Source: Mesorhizobium sp. 113-3-3 | GTDB lineage: Bacteria > Pseudomonadota > Alphaproteobacteria > Rhizobiales > Rhizobiaceae | DNA length: 64,000 nt | Reading direction: 5' to 3' | Assembly (NCBI RefSeq): GCF_016756495.1 | Contig: NZ_AP023243.1 | Span: 1,988,501 to 2,052,500, forward strand | In this document: one piece after another, positions 37,001-45,165 of the stretch | Layout: each line of letters starts with the position of its first letter | Position numbering within the stretch: the stretch's first letter is position 1 | Notes under the pieces: model-generated | Database searches by the model: none | Seen by the model: the letters and a program-made list of their open reading frames with translations, nothing else | Told to the model about the DNA's origin: nothing | Made by a program: the position numbers and the translations under genes

Positions 37001-37202
37001 TCTCGGCGGCTGCCCCCGCGAAGGTGGTCGAGACCGTGACGACGGCGCGGTCGACGTCGGGCAGTTCGCGGATCTCGACGCCATAGAAGGCGGCAAGGCC
37101 GGCAACCGCGATGAGGACGTTGAGCACGAAGGCCATGACCGGCCTGCGGATGAAGAGCGCGGTGAAGCCGGTATCGCTGGCGGCGTTGACAGATCCGGTC
37201 AT
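34071..37202 (-). CDS. RND efflux pump inner-membrane permease (HAE1/AcrB type)
   Basis: Transporter of 1043 residues, 12 membrane helices and two large periplasmic loops. Seen: FIRRPVMAFVLNVLIAVAGL at helix 1, GLVVDDAIVVLENIVRR (helix 4 with the Asp-Asp proton relay), a matching DDAVFVKGAVHEVEIALG before helix 2, and the C-terminal repeat GILIVEFANQLRDRG and LRPVMMTMICTILGG. It exports drugs or metabolites by proton antiport together with the adaptor encoded just upstream. The start at 37202 overlaps the adaptor stop (ATGA). No outer-membrane channel gene is adjacent. Confidence 0.94.
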   Translation of the reverse strand: MTGSVNAASDTGFTALFIRRPVMAFVLNVLIAVAGLAAFYGVEIRELPDVDRAVVTVSTTFAGAAAETVDRELTDTIEGAVARVSGVKSISSSSSFGQSRVTIEFNDGVDLNVAASDVRDAVGRVANQMPDTADPPRIVKADANSDAVMRLAVTSDNMSIQDMTVVVQDQIEDELAAVPGVADVQVYGDRDKIFRIDVDQNKLASLGFTVADLRKALASVAFDSPAGSITTTNQDLIVRTTADVTTPGEFENIVIGGTTRIRDVATVTLGPDVGQTTLRSDGKTGIGIGIIRQAESNTLDISTGVQAAVAKLQENLPKGMAIKITSDDAVFVKGAVHEVEIALGLSVTMVLIVIYIFLLDWRATLIPGLSMPVAMIGTIAAIYLAGFSVNILTLLAMVLATGLVVDDAIVVLENIVRRRNEGMGPRAAAVLGAQEVFFAVVATTLTLVAVFVPISFLPGQTGGLFREFGFVLAMSVLLSCVVALTLCPMLASRMLTGASLHHESGRGIGARIGGALNTAYKRTLHACLEAPWIVVLVAVLFAGTAFALFGTIRQELTPTEDRAAVLLRINAPQGVSLDYTTQQMQKIEKLIQPMRDSGEIRSTFENAGQNGSYNSGFMVMTLAPWNERSRSQQEIMAEISQLTKQVPSVRIFPVQPNSLGIRGAGNGLQFALVGNDRKALGDAAVKIIAEMQKDPRFQTPRLSIDPTQPQLAVAIDRERASDLGIDITGLANTMQAMLDGNDVVDVYIADRSYGVKLVSTTNPINDPTDLENVFLKTGDGRFVPMSTIATLTERAVPPSLSREQQQPSVAITSNLSGNFALGDALSRAEEIATPFLPPGSRILPLAEAATLGETNSAMITIFGFALVIILLVLAAQFESFVSAVIIMATVPLGLACAIFALLLSGTSLNAYSQIGLVLLVGVMAKNGILIVEFANQLRDRGLGVREAIEQASIIRLRPVMMTMICTILGGVPLVLAAGAGAEARVALGWVIVGGLGLATISTLFLTPVAYLLLGRFVTPKTQEETRLKRELEEAAYVGVEPAQ

Positions 37203-38359
37203 GAGCCTTCGGCGGCGTTGGCGGGGCGCGGTTCCTGGCCGGCGATGCGGACCTCGCCGCCCTCGCTGACGCTCTGCGTGCCTTCGGTTACCACCATGTC
37301 GCCGCTGTCGATCGCGGCGTCGATCAGCACGGTCTCGGTGTTGCGCTGGATGATGCGCACCGGCACGCGTTTGGCCTTGCCGTCCTCGATCTGCCAGACA
37401 TAGGCGCCGTCCGAGCCCCACAGGATCGCCAGCGGGCTGACGGCCGGGTAGGTCTCACCGGGGAATTTCATGGTGATGGAGAAGGACATGCCGGCACGCA
37501 GCGAATCGGCGGGATTGGCGATCTTGGCCTTGACCAGCAGCGTGCGGCTCTTCTCGTCGATGTGGTTGTCGATGGCCGAGACCGTGCCGGTATAGGCGTT
37601 GCTCGGATTGGCAATCGGCGTCGCGGTCAGTTGCGCGCCGACCTTGACGGCGGCGGCGAAGCGTTCGGGCACCTGGAAGTCCACCAGGATCGAGGAGCGG
37701 TCGTCGAGCGTGGCGATCGCCGACTGGTTTGTCACGTAGTTGCCGGCGGAGATCGGCAGGATGCCGACAGTGCCCGATATCGGCGCCAGGATAGACCGGC
37801 GCTGCAATGCAAGTTCCGCATCCTGAAGCGCGAGCTTGGCGCCTGCCAGAACCACCTCGGCGTCGGCAACGGCGACCGGCGTCGCCGCATTGGAAGCGCG
37901 CAGCGATTTGACACGATCAAGCTTGGATTGCGCATCCTGCAAAGCGAGCTTGGCGCGATCCTGCGAGATGATCTCGGTTTCGGAATCGAGCGTCGCGATA
38001 ATCTGCCCCTTGTCGACATGGCTGCCGGATTCGACCAGCAGCTCGGCAAGGCGGCCCGAACTGTAGGGATTGACGGTCACCGAAGCATTGGCACGGCCGG
38101 TGCCGATCGCCTGCAGCCGGTCGTTGATGACAGCCGAGGCGGCCGGGGATGCAACGATGGTGGCAATCCGGGCGCCGTTGCGTTTTGCCTGCCCGGAACC
38201 GGCCGTGGCCGTGTCTTTCGCGGGAGGTGTTGCGCCATAGGCCCAGTCGATACCCCAGCGCGCCAGCACTTGCGGAGCGCCGGGGTAGAAGCGCGCCCAC
38301 GCGGCCGCGGCGGCGACCACGATCACAAACGCAAGGACAATCTGTTTCCAGCTCGGCAT
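37199..38359 (-). CDS. RND efflux periplasmic adaptor (membrane fusion protein)
   Basis: Adaptor of 386 residues with one N-terminal anchor helix (MPSWKQIVLAFVIVVAAAAA), no lipobox, and the usual barrel-sandwich halves: VTVNPYSSGRLAELLVESGSH and RRSILAPISGTVGILPISAGN. The hairpin between them contains ALQDAQSKLDRVKSLRASNA, a coiled coil. The ATG at 38359 precedes the hydrophobic helix, and the longer frame lacks support. It is the first gene of the pump operon; its promoter lies within 38360-38561. Confidence 0.92.
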   Translation of the reverse strand: MPSWKQIVLAFVIVVAAAAAWARFYPGAPQVLARWGIDWAYGATPPAKDTATAGSGQAKRNGARIATIVASPAASAVINDRLQAIGTGRANASVTVNPYSSGRLAELLVESGSHVDKGQIIATLDSETEIISQDRAKLALQDAQSKLDRVKSLRASNAATPVAVADAEVVLAGAKLALQDAELALQRRSILAPISGTVGILPISAGNYVTNQSAIATLDDRSSILVDFQVPERFAAAVKVGAQLTATPIANPSNAYTGTVSAIDNHIDEKSRTLLVKAKIANPADSLRAGMSFSITMKFPGETYPAVSPLAILWGSDGAYVWQIEDGKAKRVPVRIIQRNTETVLIDAAIDSGDMVVTEGTQSVSEGGEVRIAGQEPRPANAAEGS

Positions 38360-38561
38360 CGACACTCCAGCGGCAAGAATCGCCTGCCGGTTCCAGGTGG
38401 AAGCGGATGCAGCGACGATACGGGCTGGCGGCGAAAACCGGCCACGCCACATCCCGGTATCACCGGTTTATGGCAATTATCACGCAATCGTGCACATTAA
38501 ATCTCGGTAACGTGAACTCCGCCCGCTCGGTTTGGGCCGGATGCGATTGCTGGAGGGCTGC

Positions 38562-39389
38562 TTAACGCAGGCCTTCCATCTCGCGGATGCGCCGGGCGCC
38601 GTCGGCCTCGAGTTGTGTTGTGACGGCGCCGATCAGTGTTTCGGCGACGACGAAGAGCGCGGCCGAGGAATCCCACGCGGAAGGCACCGCGGTCCGTCCG
38701 GCAATGACGTGGCGGGCAAACCGGGCGATCGGCGACAGCCACTGATCGGTGAACAGCACGATCTGGACGCCGCGCTGATGCGCCTTCTCGGCGAAGCGCA
38801 CGAGACTGTCCTGGTAGCGCCTGATGTCGAAGATCACCAGCACGTCGCGCTTGCCCATGTCGATCAGCCGGTCGCGCCACATGCTCTCCTGGCCGGCGAG
38901 GTGAAAGACATCGGGCTGGATGACGGCGAGGTGGGCGGCCATGTAGCGCGCCAGCGGATCGGTGAAGCGGCCACCGATGAGGAATGTCTTGCCGCGCCGG
39001 TCGGCAAGCCGTGCGGCAATGTCCTCCAGCTGCTTGTCGGAGAGGTGGCGGAAGGTTTCGCGCATGTTGTCGAGCGTCGCTTCCAGGATCGGCGACACGG
39101 TGCCGCCGCCGGGTGAGGGCGGGTTGAGCGTACGTATCGCCGGCGACTGCAGCTGCGCGGCCAATTCGTCCTGCAGGCTCGACTGGAACTCCGGATAGTT
39201 CTGGAAGCCGAGCCGGGCCACGAAACGCAGGATCGTCGGCGAGGAGACGCCGGCGGCGGTCGAGAATTCGGCGACCGTCTTCAGGCCGATCATAGGATAG
39301 CTGGCGATCAGCGTCTGGGCCGCGCGCCGTTCGCCGGCCGGCATCGTGCCGATGCGGTCGGCGATCAGTTCGGCAATGCTGGAAATCAT
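38562..39389 (-). CDS. RpiR-family transcriptional regulator
   Basis: Regulator of 275 residues. The N-terminal HTH_6 domain (about 1-77) includes TVAEFSTAAGVSSPTILRFV. The C-terminal SIS domain (about 120-255) has KTFLIGGRFTDPLARYMAAH and DVLVIFDIRRYQ. SIS domains bind phosphosugars or similar ligands. It is divergent from the formylglutamate-amidohydrolase-like operon and is its likely regulator. The start at 39389 follows GGGGAAAAG. Confidence 0.9.
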   Translation of the reverse strand: MISSIAELIADRIGTMPAGERRAAQTLIASYPMIGLKTVAEFSTAAGVSSPTILRFVARLGFQNYPEFQSSLQDELAAQLQSPAIRTLNPPSPGGGTVSPILEATLDNMRETFRHLSDKQLEDIAARLADRRGKTFLIGGRFTDPLARYMAAHLAVIQPDVFHLAGQESMWRDRLIDMGKRDVLVIFDIRRYQDSLVRFAEKAHQRGVQIVLFTDQWLSPIARFARHVIAGRTAVPSAWDSSAALFVVAETLIGAVTTQLEADGARRIREMEGLR

Positions 39390-39427
39390 CTTTTCCCCAC
39401 CCCTTGGCCTGGCCCATGAGATCGCAT

Positions 39428-39500
39428 TTGACAAAGCCGGGTAAACTGTATGAAATCATCCATAGGGACGCAATGAGGTAAAATACGTAACATACGATAC
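39428..39500. promoter_or_regulatory. Divergent promoter/operator region, RpiR / amidohydrolase operon
   Basis: An AT-rich stretch lies between the divergent starts. On the plus strand TTGACA (39428-39433) and TGAAAT, 17 bases apart, form a candidate promoter, with ATGAAATCAT overlapping its -10. A second short dyad, CGTAACATACG (39486-39496), lies 36 bases further on. Either could be the RpiR binding site; the match to any known operator is not established. Confidence 0.45.
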
Positions 39501-39524
39501 AGCGCTCCCCGGGGACCGCAGACT

Positions 39525-40343
39525 ATGGAGAAAGCACGGCCCGCCAGCCTTGCATCGTCCGATACCGTAGGGGTGATCAACCCGGGCGGATCGAGCCCTT
39601 TCGTGCTGACCTGCGACCACGCCTCCAATTTCCTGCCCGCCGAATTCGGCACGCTCGGTCTTGCCGCCGAAGACCTGTCCCGGCACATCGCCTGGGATCC
39701 CGGCGCTCTGCCGGTGGCAACGCGCATGGCGCAAGCACTCGATGCGACGCTGATCGAAACCCGCATTTCGCGTCTGGTCATCGATTGCAACCGGCCGCTC
39801 GACGCGCCGGACCTCGTGCCGCCGGTCAGCGAGACGACAGCCATACCGGGCAATGCCGGCCTGTCGGAAAAACAGCGCGCGGCGCGGGTCGCCCTGTCAT
39901 GGCAGCCGTTCCACAACACCATCGAACGCATCGTCGAGGAACGGCTGGCGCGCGGCCAGGAGACCCGGCTGGTGTCGGTGCATTCCTTCACGCCCGTCTA
40001 CAAGGGCCACGACCGGCCTTGGCATATCGGCATCATCCATGACGACGATCGCCGGCTGGCGTCGCCGCTGATATCGGCGCTCAAGCGGCTCGCCGGCATC
40101 ACCGTCGGCGTCAACGAACCCTATTCGCCTGCCGATCGCGTCTATTTTACGCTGGAACGGCATGCGCGCTCGCGCGGGCTGCCCTGCGCGATGATCGAAA
40201 TCCGCAACGATGAAATCTCCGGTGACACCGGGCAGCGGAAATGGGCGGATCTGCTCACAGGCATTTTTTCGGATCTGGAACCAGAGGAGGCCACGCGGCC
40301 CAGATCGCATTCAGTCAGAAAGTCAGTCCAATCGGCCAGCTGA
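39525..40343 (+). CDS. N-formylglutamate amidohydrolase-family protein
   Basis: Zinc hydrolase-fold protein of 272 residues. The family motif FVLTCDHASNFLP lies near residue 30, then DPGALPVATRMAQ, RLVIDCNRPLD, and later LVSVHSFTPVYKG and the EIRNDEIS segment. HutG-type members cleave N-formylglutamate, but there are no other histidine-degradation genes here. In this operon, hydrolysis of a gamma-glutamyl or similar N-acyl glutamate product is an alternative. It is the first gene of the operon, 21 bases before the permease. Confidence 0.85.
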   Translation: MEKARPASLASSDTVGVINPGGSSPFVLTCDHASNFLPAEFGTLGLAAEDLSRHIAWDPGALPVATRMAQALDATLIETRISRLVIDCNRPLDAPDLVPPVSETTAIPGNAGLSEKQRAARVALSWQPFHNTIERIVEERLARGQETRLVSVHSFTPVYKGHDRPWHIGIIHDDDRRLASPLISALKRLAGITVGVNEPYSPADRVYFTLERHARSRGLPCAMIEIRNDEISGDTGQRKWADLLTGIFSDLEPEEATRPRSHSVRKSVQSAS

Positions 40344-40364
40344 GAAACAAACAGGGGACTTCCA

Positions 40365-41921
40365 ATGGCAGCACCGGGTTATACAGACGTTGACAAGGCG
40401 GAGGACGTAAAGCACCTCCACAGCATGGGCTACGCCCAGGAACTGGAGCGGCGTCTCAGCCGCTTTTCGAATTTCGCGGTTTCCTTCTCCATCATCTGCA
40501 TCCTGTCGGGCGGCATCAATTCGCTGGCGCAAGGCACATCCGGAGCCGGTGGCATCGGCATCGGCGTCGGCTGGCTGGTCGGCTGCTTCGTCTCGCTGAC
40601 CTTCGCGGTCGCCATGTCGCAGATCAGCTCGGCCTATCCGACGGCCGGCGGCCTCTATCACTGGGGGTCGATCCTCGGCAATCGCGGCACCGGCTGGGTC
40701 ACGGCCTGGCTCAACCTGCTCGGCCTGATCACCGTTCTCGGCGCCATCAATGTCGGCACCTGGACGTTCTTCATCGGCGCGTTCGGGCCGGCGCTCGGCA
40801 TCGAGGGCACGCTGACCAACCAGATGATCTTCCTGGTCGTCATCACCGGTCTTCAGGCGCTGATCAACCATCTCGGCATCAAGCTGACTGCGAAGCTGAC
40901 CGATTTCTCGGGTTATCTGATCTTCTTCGGGGCTATCCTCATCGCGGTGGTCTGCCTGATTTTCGCCGAGCATTGGGACGTCAGCCGTCTCTTCACCTTC
41001 CACAATTATTCCGGTGACGCCGGCGGCGGTGTCTGGCCGTCGGTTTCGAATGCCTGGGTGTTCGCGCTCGGCCTGTTGCTGCCGATCTATACGATCACCG
41101 GCTACGACGCTTCCGCGCACACCTCGGAAGAAACCATCAAGGCGGCCTCTTCCGTGCCGCGCGCCATGGTGATGTCGGTCGTCTGGTCGGCTCTCTTCGG
41201 CTATCTGTTCCTCGCGGCTTTCGTGCTGATGATCCCGAACATGGACGACGCCGCCAAGCAGGGTTGGAACGTGTTCTTCTGGGCCTTCGACCAGCGCGTT
41301 CCCTCCGGCCTCAAGGAGTTCGTCTACCTCGTCGTGTTCGTCTCGCAGTTGCTGTGCGGCCTGGCCACGGTGACCTCCGCCTCGCGCATGATCTTTGCCT
41401 TCTCGCGTGATGGCGGCCTGCCCGGCTCGGCGGCACTCGCCAAGGTCAGCCCGACCTACCGCACGCCGGTGGCGGCGATCTGGACGGCATCGATCCTGTC
41501 GGTGCTGTTCGTCTGGGGTTCGACGCTGGTTTCGGTCGCCGGTACTTCGGCCTACACCATCGTGGTGTCCTGCACCGTCATCTTCCTGTTCCTGTCCTTC
41601 ACCGTGCCGATCGTGCTCGGCATGCTGGCCTGGGGCACGCCGAAGTGGGACAAGATGGGTCCGTGGAACATGGGGCGCGGCGTGTTCATGCTGTTTGCCT
41701 TCCTGTCGATCGTGTCGATGATCCTGATCTTCATCATCGGCATCCAGCCGCCGAACGACTGGGCCCTCTACATCACCGTCGGCTTCTTCATCCTGACGGC
41801 GATCGTGTGGTTCGCCTTCGAGCGCAACCGCTTCCAGGGCCCGCCGCTCGGCGACATCATCGCGGCGCGTCAGGCCGCGATCAAGGCAGCGGAACAGGCG
41901 GTCGGCGAAACCGGCCACTGA
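40365..41921 (+). CDS. APC-superfamily amino acid/amine permease
   Basis: Permease of 518 residues with about 12 helices. The N-terminus LERRLSRFSNFAVSFSIICI and SSAYPTAGGLYHWGSIL match the amino acid/choline transporter (ACT, eukaryotic GABA-permease-like) subfamily that carries choline, ethanolamine-like amines, GABA or amino acids. Position between an amidohydrolase and a glutamine-synthetase-like ligase points to uptake of the amine that the operon degrades. Confidence 0.9.
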   Translation: MAAPGYTDVDKAEDVKHLHSMGYAQELERRLSRFSNFAVSFSIICILSGGINSLAQGTSGAGGIGIGVGWLVGCFVSLTFAVAMSQISSAYPTAGGLYHWGSILGNRGTGWVTAWLNLLGLITVLGAINVGTWTFFIGAFGPALGIEGTLTNQMIFLVVITGLQALINHLGIKLTAKLTDFSGYLIFFGAILIAVVCLIFAEHWDVSRLFTFHNYSGDAGGGVWPSVSNAWVFALGLLLPIYTITGYDASAHTSEETIKAASSVPRAMVMSVVWSALFGYLFLAAFVLMIPNMDDAAKQGWNVFFWAFDQRVPSGLKEFVYLVVFVSQLLCGLATVTSASRMIFAFSRDGGLPGSAALAKVSPTYRTPVAAIWTASILSVLFVWGSTLVSVAGTSAYTIVVSCTVIFLFLSFTVPIVLGMLAWGTPKWDKMGPWNMGRGVFMLFAFLSIVSMILIFIIGIQPPNDWALYITVGFFILTAIVWFAFERNRFQGPPLGDIIAARQAAIKAAEQAVGETGH

Positions 41922-41936
41922 CATCTCCCATCAAGG

Positions 41937-41963
41937 CCATGGCCGGGATCGTGCCGGCCATGG
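41937..41963 (+). terminator. Hairpin between permease and GS-like gene
   Basis: A perfect 10-bp stem CCATGGCCGG / CCGGCCATGG closes a 7-nt loop, followed by TTTCGTC. It lies 16 bases after the permease stop and 46 before the ligase start. It may act as an attenuator or RNase-protecting element that sets different levels of permease and enzymes. Confidence 0.6.
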
Positions 41964-42008
41964 TTTCGTCTATCCCTTTCAAACGCCAAGCGCTGGAGTG
42001 CCACAGGA

Positions 42009-43379
42009 ATGGCCGGAAATTTCTCGTTCGATCAGTTGAAGAAAGCGGTCTCCAGCGGTGAGATCGACACGGTGCTGGCCTGCATCGTCGACATGCAGGG
42101 GCGGCTGGCGGGAAAGCGTTTCCTGGCACAGTACTTCGTCGATTCCGCGCATGACGAAACGCATGGCTGCAACTATCTGCTGGCCGCCGACATCGATATG
42201 GAGCCGGTGCCCGGCTACAAGGCGGCAAGCTGGTCGAAGGGCTATGGCGATTTCGTCATGAAGCCGGACTTGGCCACGCTGCGGCGCATTCCATGGCTGG
42301 AAAAGACAGCGCTCGTGATCTGCGACGTGCTCGACCATCACACCCATGACGACCTGCCGCATTCGCCGCGTGCCATCCTGAAGAAACAGGTCAAGCGGCT
42401 CTCCGAGCGCGGCTATATCGGCTATTTTGCCTCCGAACTCGAATTCTATCTGTTCAACGAGACCTATGATTCCGCCCGCAAGAAGCATTGGCAGGGCCTC
42501 GATACCGCTTCGCCCTATATCGGCGACTACCAGATCGGCATCACCACCAAGGAAGAAGGCGTCATGCGCCGGCTTCGCAACGAGATGGAAGCGGCCGGCA
42601 TCCCGATCGAGAATTCCAAGGGTGAGTGGGGCCCGGGCCAGGAAGAAATCAATGTGCGTTACGCCGAGGCGCTCGACATGGCCGACCGCCACGTCATCCT
42701 GAAGAACGGCGCCAAGGAGATCGCCGAGTCCGAGGGCAAGGCAATCTCCTTCATGTCCAAGTACAATTACGGCCTCGCGGGCAATTCCAGCCACATCCAC
42801 AATTCGCTGTGGAGCGCCGACGGCAAGACTCCTCTGTTCTACGACAAGAAAGCCGACTGGACGCTGTCGACGCTCGGCCAGCAATGGGCCGCGGGGCAGT
42901 TGAAATATGCCAAGGAATTCACCTGGTTCCTGGCGCCCTACATCAATTCCTACAAGCGCTTCCAGGCCGGCACCTTCGCGCCGACCAAGATCATGTGGAG
43001 CGAGGACAACCGCACCGCCGGCTTCCGCCTGTGCGGTGAGGGCACCAAGGGCATCCGCATGGAATGCCGCATCGGCGGCGCCGACCTCAACCCCTATCTC
43101 GCCTTCGCGGCGCTGATCGCGGCCGGCCTCGCCGGCATAGACGAGAAGCTCGAACTGCAGAAACCCTTCGTTGGCGATGCCTACCAGGCGTCGCGCCTGC
43201 CGGAGATCCCTAAGACGCTGCGCGACGCCACCGAGACGCTGGCCAAGTCGAAGATGCTGAAGCAGGCGCTCGGCGAGGACGTGCTCGAACATTATGTCCA
43301 CACCGCTAAGTGGGAACAGTTCGAATACGACCGCCGCATTACGGATTGGGAACTGCACAGGGGGTTCGAGCGGTATTGA
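42009..43379 (+). CDS. Glutamine-synthetase-family ligase (gamma-glutamyl-amine type)
   Basis: GS-fold protein of 456 residues with all main motifs: ASELEFYLF (metal), GPGQEEINVRY (glutamate), GNSSHIHNSLW (ATP/metal) and DNRTAGFR. The adenylylation-site segment of GlnA-I is not apparent, and the N-terminal KRFLAQYFVDSA differs from GlnA. This fits the GlnT/PuuA/IpuC-like group that joins glutamate to an amine rather than to ammonia. The ALDH and ADH neighbours support a catabolic role. The amine itself is inferred; ethanolamine or another amino alcohol is my best guess. Confidence 0.88.
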   Translation: MAGNFSFDQLKKAVSSGEIDTVLACIVDMQGRLAGKRFLAQYFVDSAHDETHGCNYLLAADIDMEPVPGYKAASWSKGYGDFVMKPDLATLRRIPWLEKTALVICDVLDHHTHDDLPHSPRAILKKQVKRLSERGYIGYFASELEFYLFNETYDSARKKHWQGLDTASPYIGDYQIGITTKEEGVMRRLRNEMEAAGIPIENSKGEWGPGQEEINVRYAEALDMADRHVILKNGAKEIAESEGKAISFMSKYNYGLAGNSSHIHNSLWSADGKTPLFYDKKADWTLSTLGQQWAAGQLKYAKEFTWFLAPYINSYKRFQAGTFAPTKIMWSEDNRTAGFRLCGEGTKGIRMECRIGGADLNPYLAFAALIAAGLAGIDEKLELQKPFVGDAYQASRLPEIPKTLRDATETLAKSKMLKQALGEDVLEHYVHTAKWEQFEYDRRITDWELHRGFERY

Positions 43380-43381
43380 AT

Positions 43382-43744
43382 ATGGACTGGAACAAGCGCC
43401 ATCGCGGCTACGACATGTCGGCGGCGGAATGGGTTGCGCGTGTTCCAAACGAACTGGATGTCGATGCGGTCGGTCTGTGGCAGATTATTCCTGTCGGGCG
43501 GCATGAATTCGGTCTCGACGGCCAGGACTTGGAAACGTTCACCAGGGCGGTTCTGAAGGGCCTCCTGGCAAAGGGAGCGATCCCGATTACCGGTCGGGGC
43601 GAGACCTGGGTCGCGGAACACAAGTATGGGTCAGGACCGGAAGAGATAATCGAGACTGTCGTGAAAGTTTGGCTGTCGAAAAATATGCGCGAACCAGACG
43701 TTGAAGACGTCTGGTTCGGCACGTCAACCGTGTTGGAAGAATGA
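43382..43744 (+). CDS. Hypothetical protein (120 aa) inside the amine operon
   Basis: Soluble protein of 120 residues starting two bases after the ligase stop (MDWNKRHRGYDMSAAEWVAR). It has no membrane helix and no known motif. The C-terminal half, ETVVKVWLSKNMREPDVEDVW, is probably helical. Base composition is visibly more AT-rich than in the flanking genes, and no good ribosome site of its own is seen beyond the ligase end. I do not recognise the family. It may be an inserted cargo gene; the next gene starts 17 bases later with a TTG. Confidence 0.65.
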   Translation: MDWNKRHRGYDMSAAEWVARVPNELDVDAVGLWQIIPVGRHEFGLDGQDLETFTRAVLKGLLAKGAIPITGRGETWVAEHKYGSGPEEIIETVVKVWLSKNMREPDVEDVWFGTSTVLEE

Positions 43745-43761
43745 AGTTCAGGAGCGTTTAA

Positions 43762-45147
43762 TTGGAAACCGTAAAACTCAAATCCCCCATCGATGGCTCG
43801 ATCTATGCCGAGCGGCCGGTGGCAACGGACCAGGCGATCAACGCCGCTGTCGAGCGCGCCAAGGCGGCGCAGGAGAAGTGGGCTGAGACGCCGATCGTCG
43901 AGCGCGGCAAGTACATGCTGGCGATGCTCGAAGCGCTGGTGGCGATGACCGACGAGATCGTGCCGGAGATCGCCTGGCAGATGGGGCGTCCGGTGCGCTA
44001 TGGCGGCGAGTTCGGCGGCGTCAAGGAACGCACCAACTACATGGTCGAGATCGCAGAAGCCGCGCTCAGATCCGTACCGGCTTCCAATCCCAAGGACGGC
44101 TTCCGCCGTTACGTGAAAAAAGATCCGCTGGGCGTGGTCATGGTGATCGCGCCGTGGAACTATCCGTATCTGACCGCCGTCAACACCATCGTGCCGGCGC
44201 TGATGGCCGGCAACGCCGTCATCCTCAAGCACGCGGCACAGACGCTGCTGGTCGGCGAGCGGTTTCAACAGGCTTTCGACAAGGCCGGCCTGCCCAAGGG
44301 CATGTTCCAGAACATCGTGCTCAACCATGCGCAGACCGAGAAGCTGCTCGGCTCCGGCAAGATCGATCATGTCAATTTCACCGGTTCGGTCGGTGGCGGC
44401 CGTGCCATCGAAAAGGCGGCGGCCGGCACCTTCATGACACTTGGCCTGGAGCTTGGCGGCAAGGATCCGGCCTATGTGCTGCCCGACGCCAAGATGGACC
44501 ATGCGGTCGCCAATCTGGTCGACGGCGCCTTCTACAATTCCGGCCAGTGCTGCTGCGGCATCGAGCGCGTCTATGTGCATGAGAAGGTCTATGACGAATT
44601 CGTCGAGGGCTTCATCGCCGAGACGAAAAACTATGTCGTCGGCAATCCGCTGGAACAGGCGACGACGATGGGGCCGATGGCGCAGGCGCGTTTCGCCGAC
44701 CTGATCCGCGAGCAGAAAGCCGAAGCGCTGCGCAAGGGCGCCAAGGCGCACATCAACATGAAGGTGGCTGACGACAAGGCCGGCTCGCCCTATCTGGCGC
44801 CGGAAGTGCTGACCGAGGTCGACCATCAGATGAGCGTCATGCGCGAGGAAAGCTTTGGCCCGATCGTCGGCATCATGAAGGTGCGCAACGACGAAGAGGC
44901 GATCGCGCTGATGAACGACAGCGCCTACGGGCTGACGGCCTCGATCTGGACCCGCGACACCGAGCATGCGGTGGCGATCGGCAATCGCATCGAAACCGGC
45001 ACGGTGTTCATGAACCGCTGCGACTATCTCGATCCGGCGCTGGTCTGGACCGGCGTCAAGGACACCGGCAAGGGCGCGGGACTGTCGGCCATCGGCTACG
45101 ACAATCTGACCCGCCCGAAATCCTTCCACCTGCGCGAAGCCATCTGA
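43762..45147 (+). CDS. Aldehyde dehydrogenase (NAD(P)+)
   Basis: Aldehyde dehydrogenase of 461 residues. VMVIAPWNYPYLTAVNTIVPA lies near 130, the GSVGGGRAIEKAAA nucleotide region follows, the general-base Glu in LGLELGGKDP near 235 and the catalytic cysteine in NSGQCCCGIERV. The start is a TTG with AGGAG nine bases upstream. In the operon it would oxidise the aldehyde made by the adjacent alcohol dehydrogenase to an acid, for example gamma-glutamyl-aminoacetaldehyde to gamma-glutamylglycine if the substrate is ethanolamine. Confidence 0.93.
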   Translation: METVKLKSPIDGSIYAERPVATDQAINAAVERAKAAQEKWAETPIVERGKYMLAMLEALVAMTDEIVPEIAWQMGRPVRYGGEFGGVKERTNYMVEIAEAALRSVPASNPKDGFRRYVKKDPLGVVMVIAPWNYPYLTAVNTIVPALMAGNAVILKHAAQTLLVGERFQQAFDKAGLPKGMFQNIVLNHAQTEKLLGSGKIDHVNFTGSVGGGRAIEKAAAGTFMTLGLELGGKDPAYVLPDAKMDHAVANLVDGAFYNSGQCCCGIERVYVHEKVYDEFVEGFIAETKNYVVGNPLEQATTMGPMAQARFADLIREQKAEALRKGAKAHINMKVADDKAGSPYLAPEVLTEVDHQMSVMREESFGPIVGIMKVRNDEEAIALMNDSAYGLTASIWTRDTEHAVAIGNRIETGTVFMNRCDYLDPALVWTGVKDTGKGAGLSAIGYDNLTRPKSFHLREAI

Positions 45148-45165
45148 TTTTTCGAAAGACAAAAA

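Noticed and set aside
35196..37403. 735-residue open frame antisense to the RND permease
   Set aside because: It is a His/Asp/Gly/Arg-rich shadow of a well-conserved transporter gene.
37203..37421. N-terminal extension of the RND permease frame (73 residues)
   Set aside because: The extension overlaps the adaptor gene and is Arg-rich. The ATG at 37202 overlaps the adaptor stop and starts the conserved helix.
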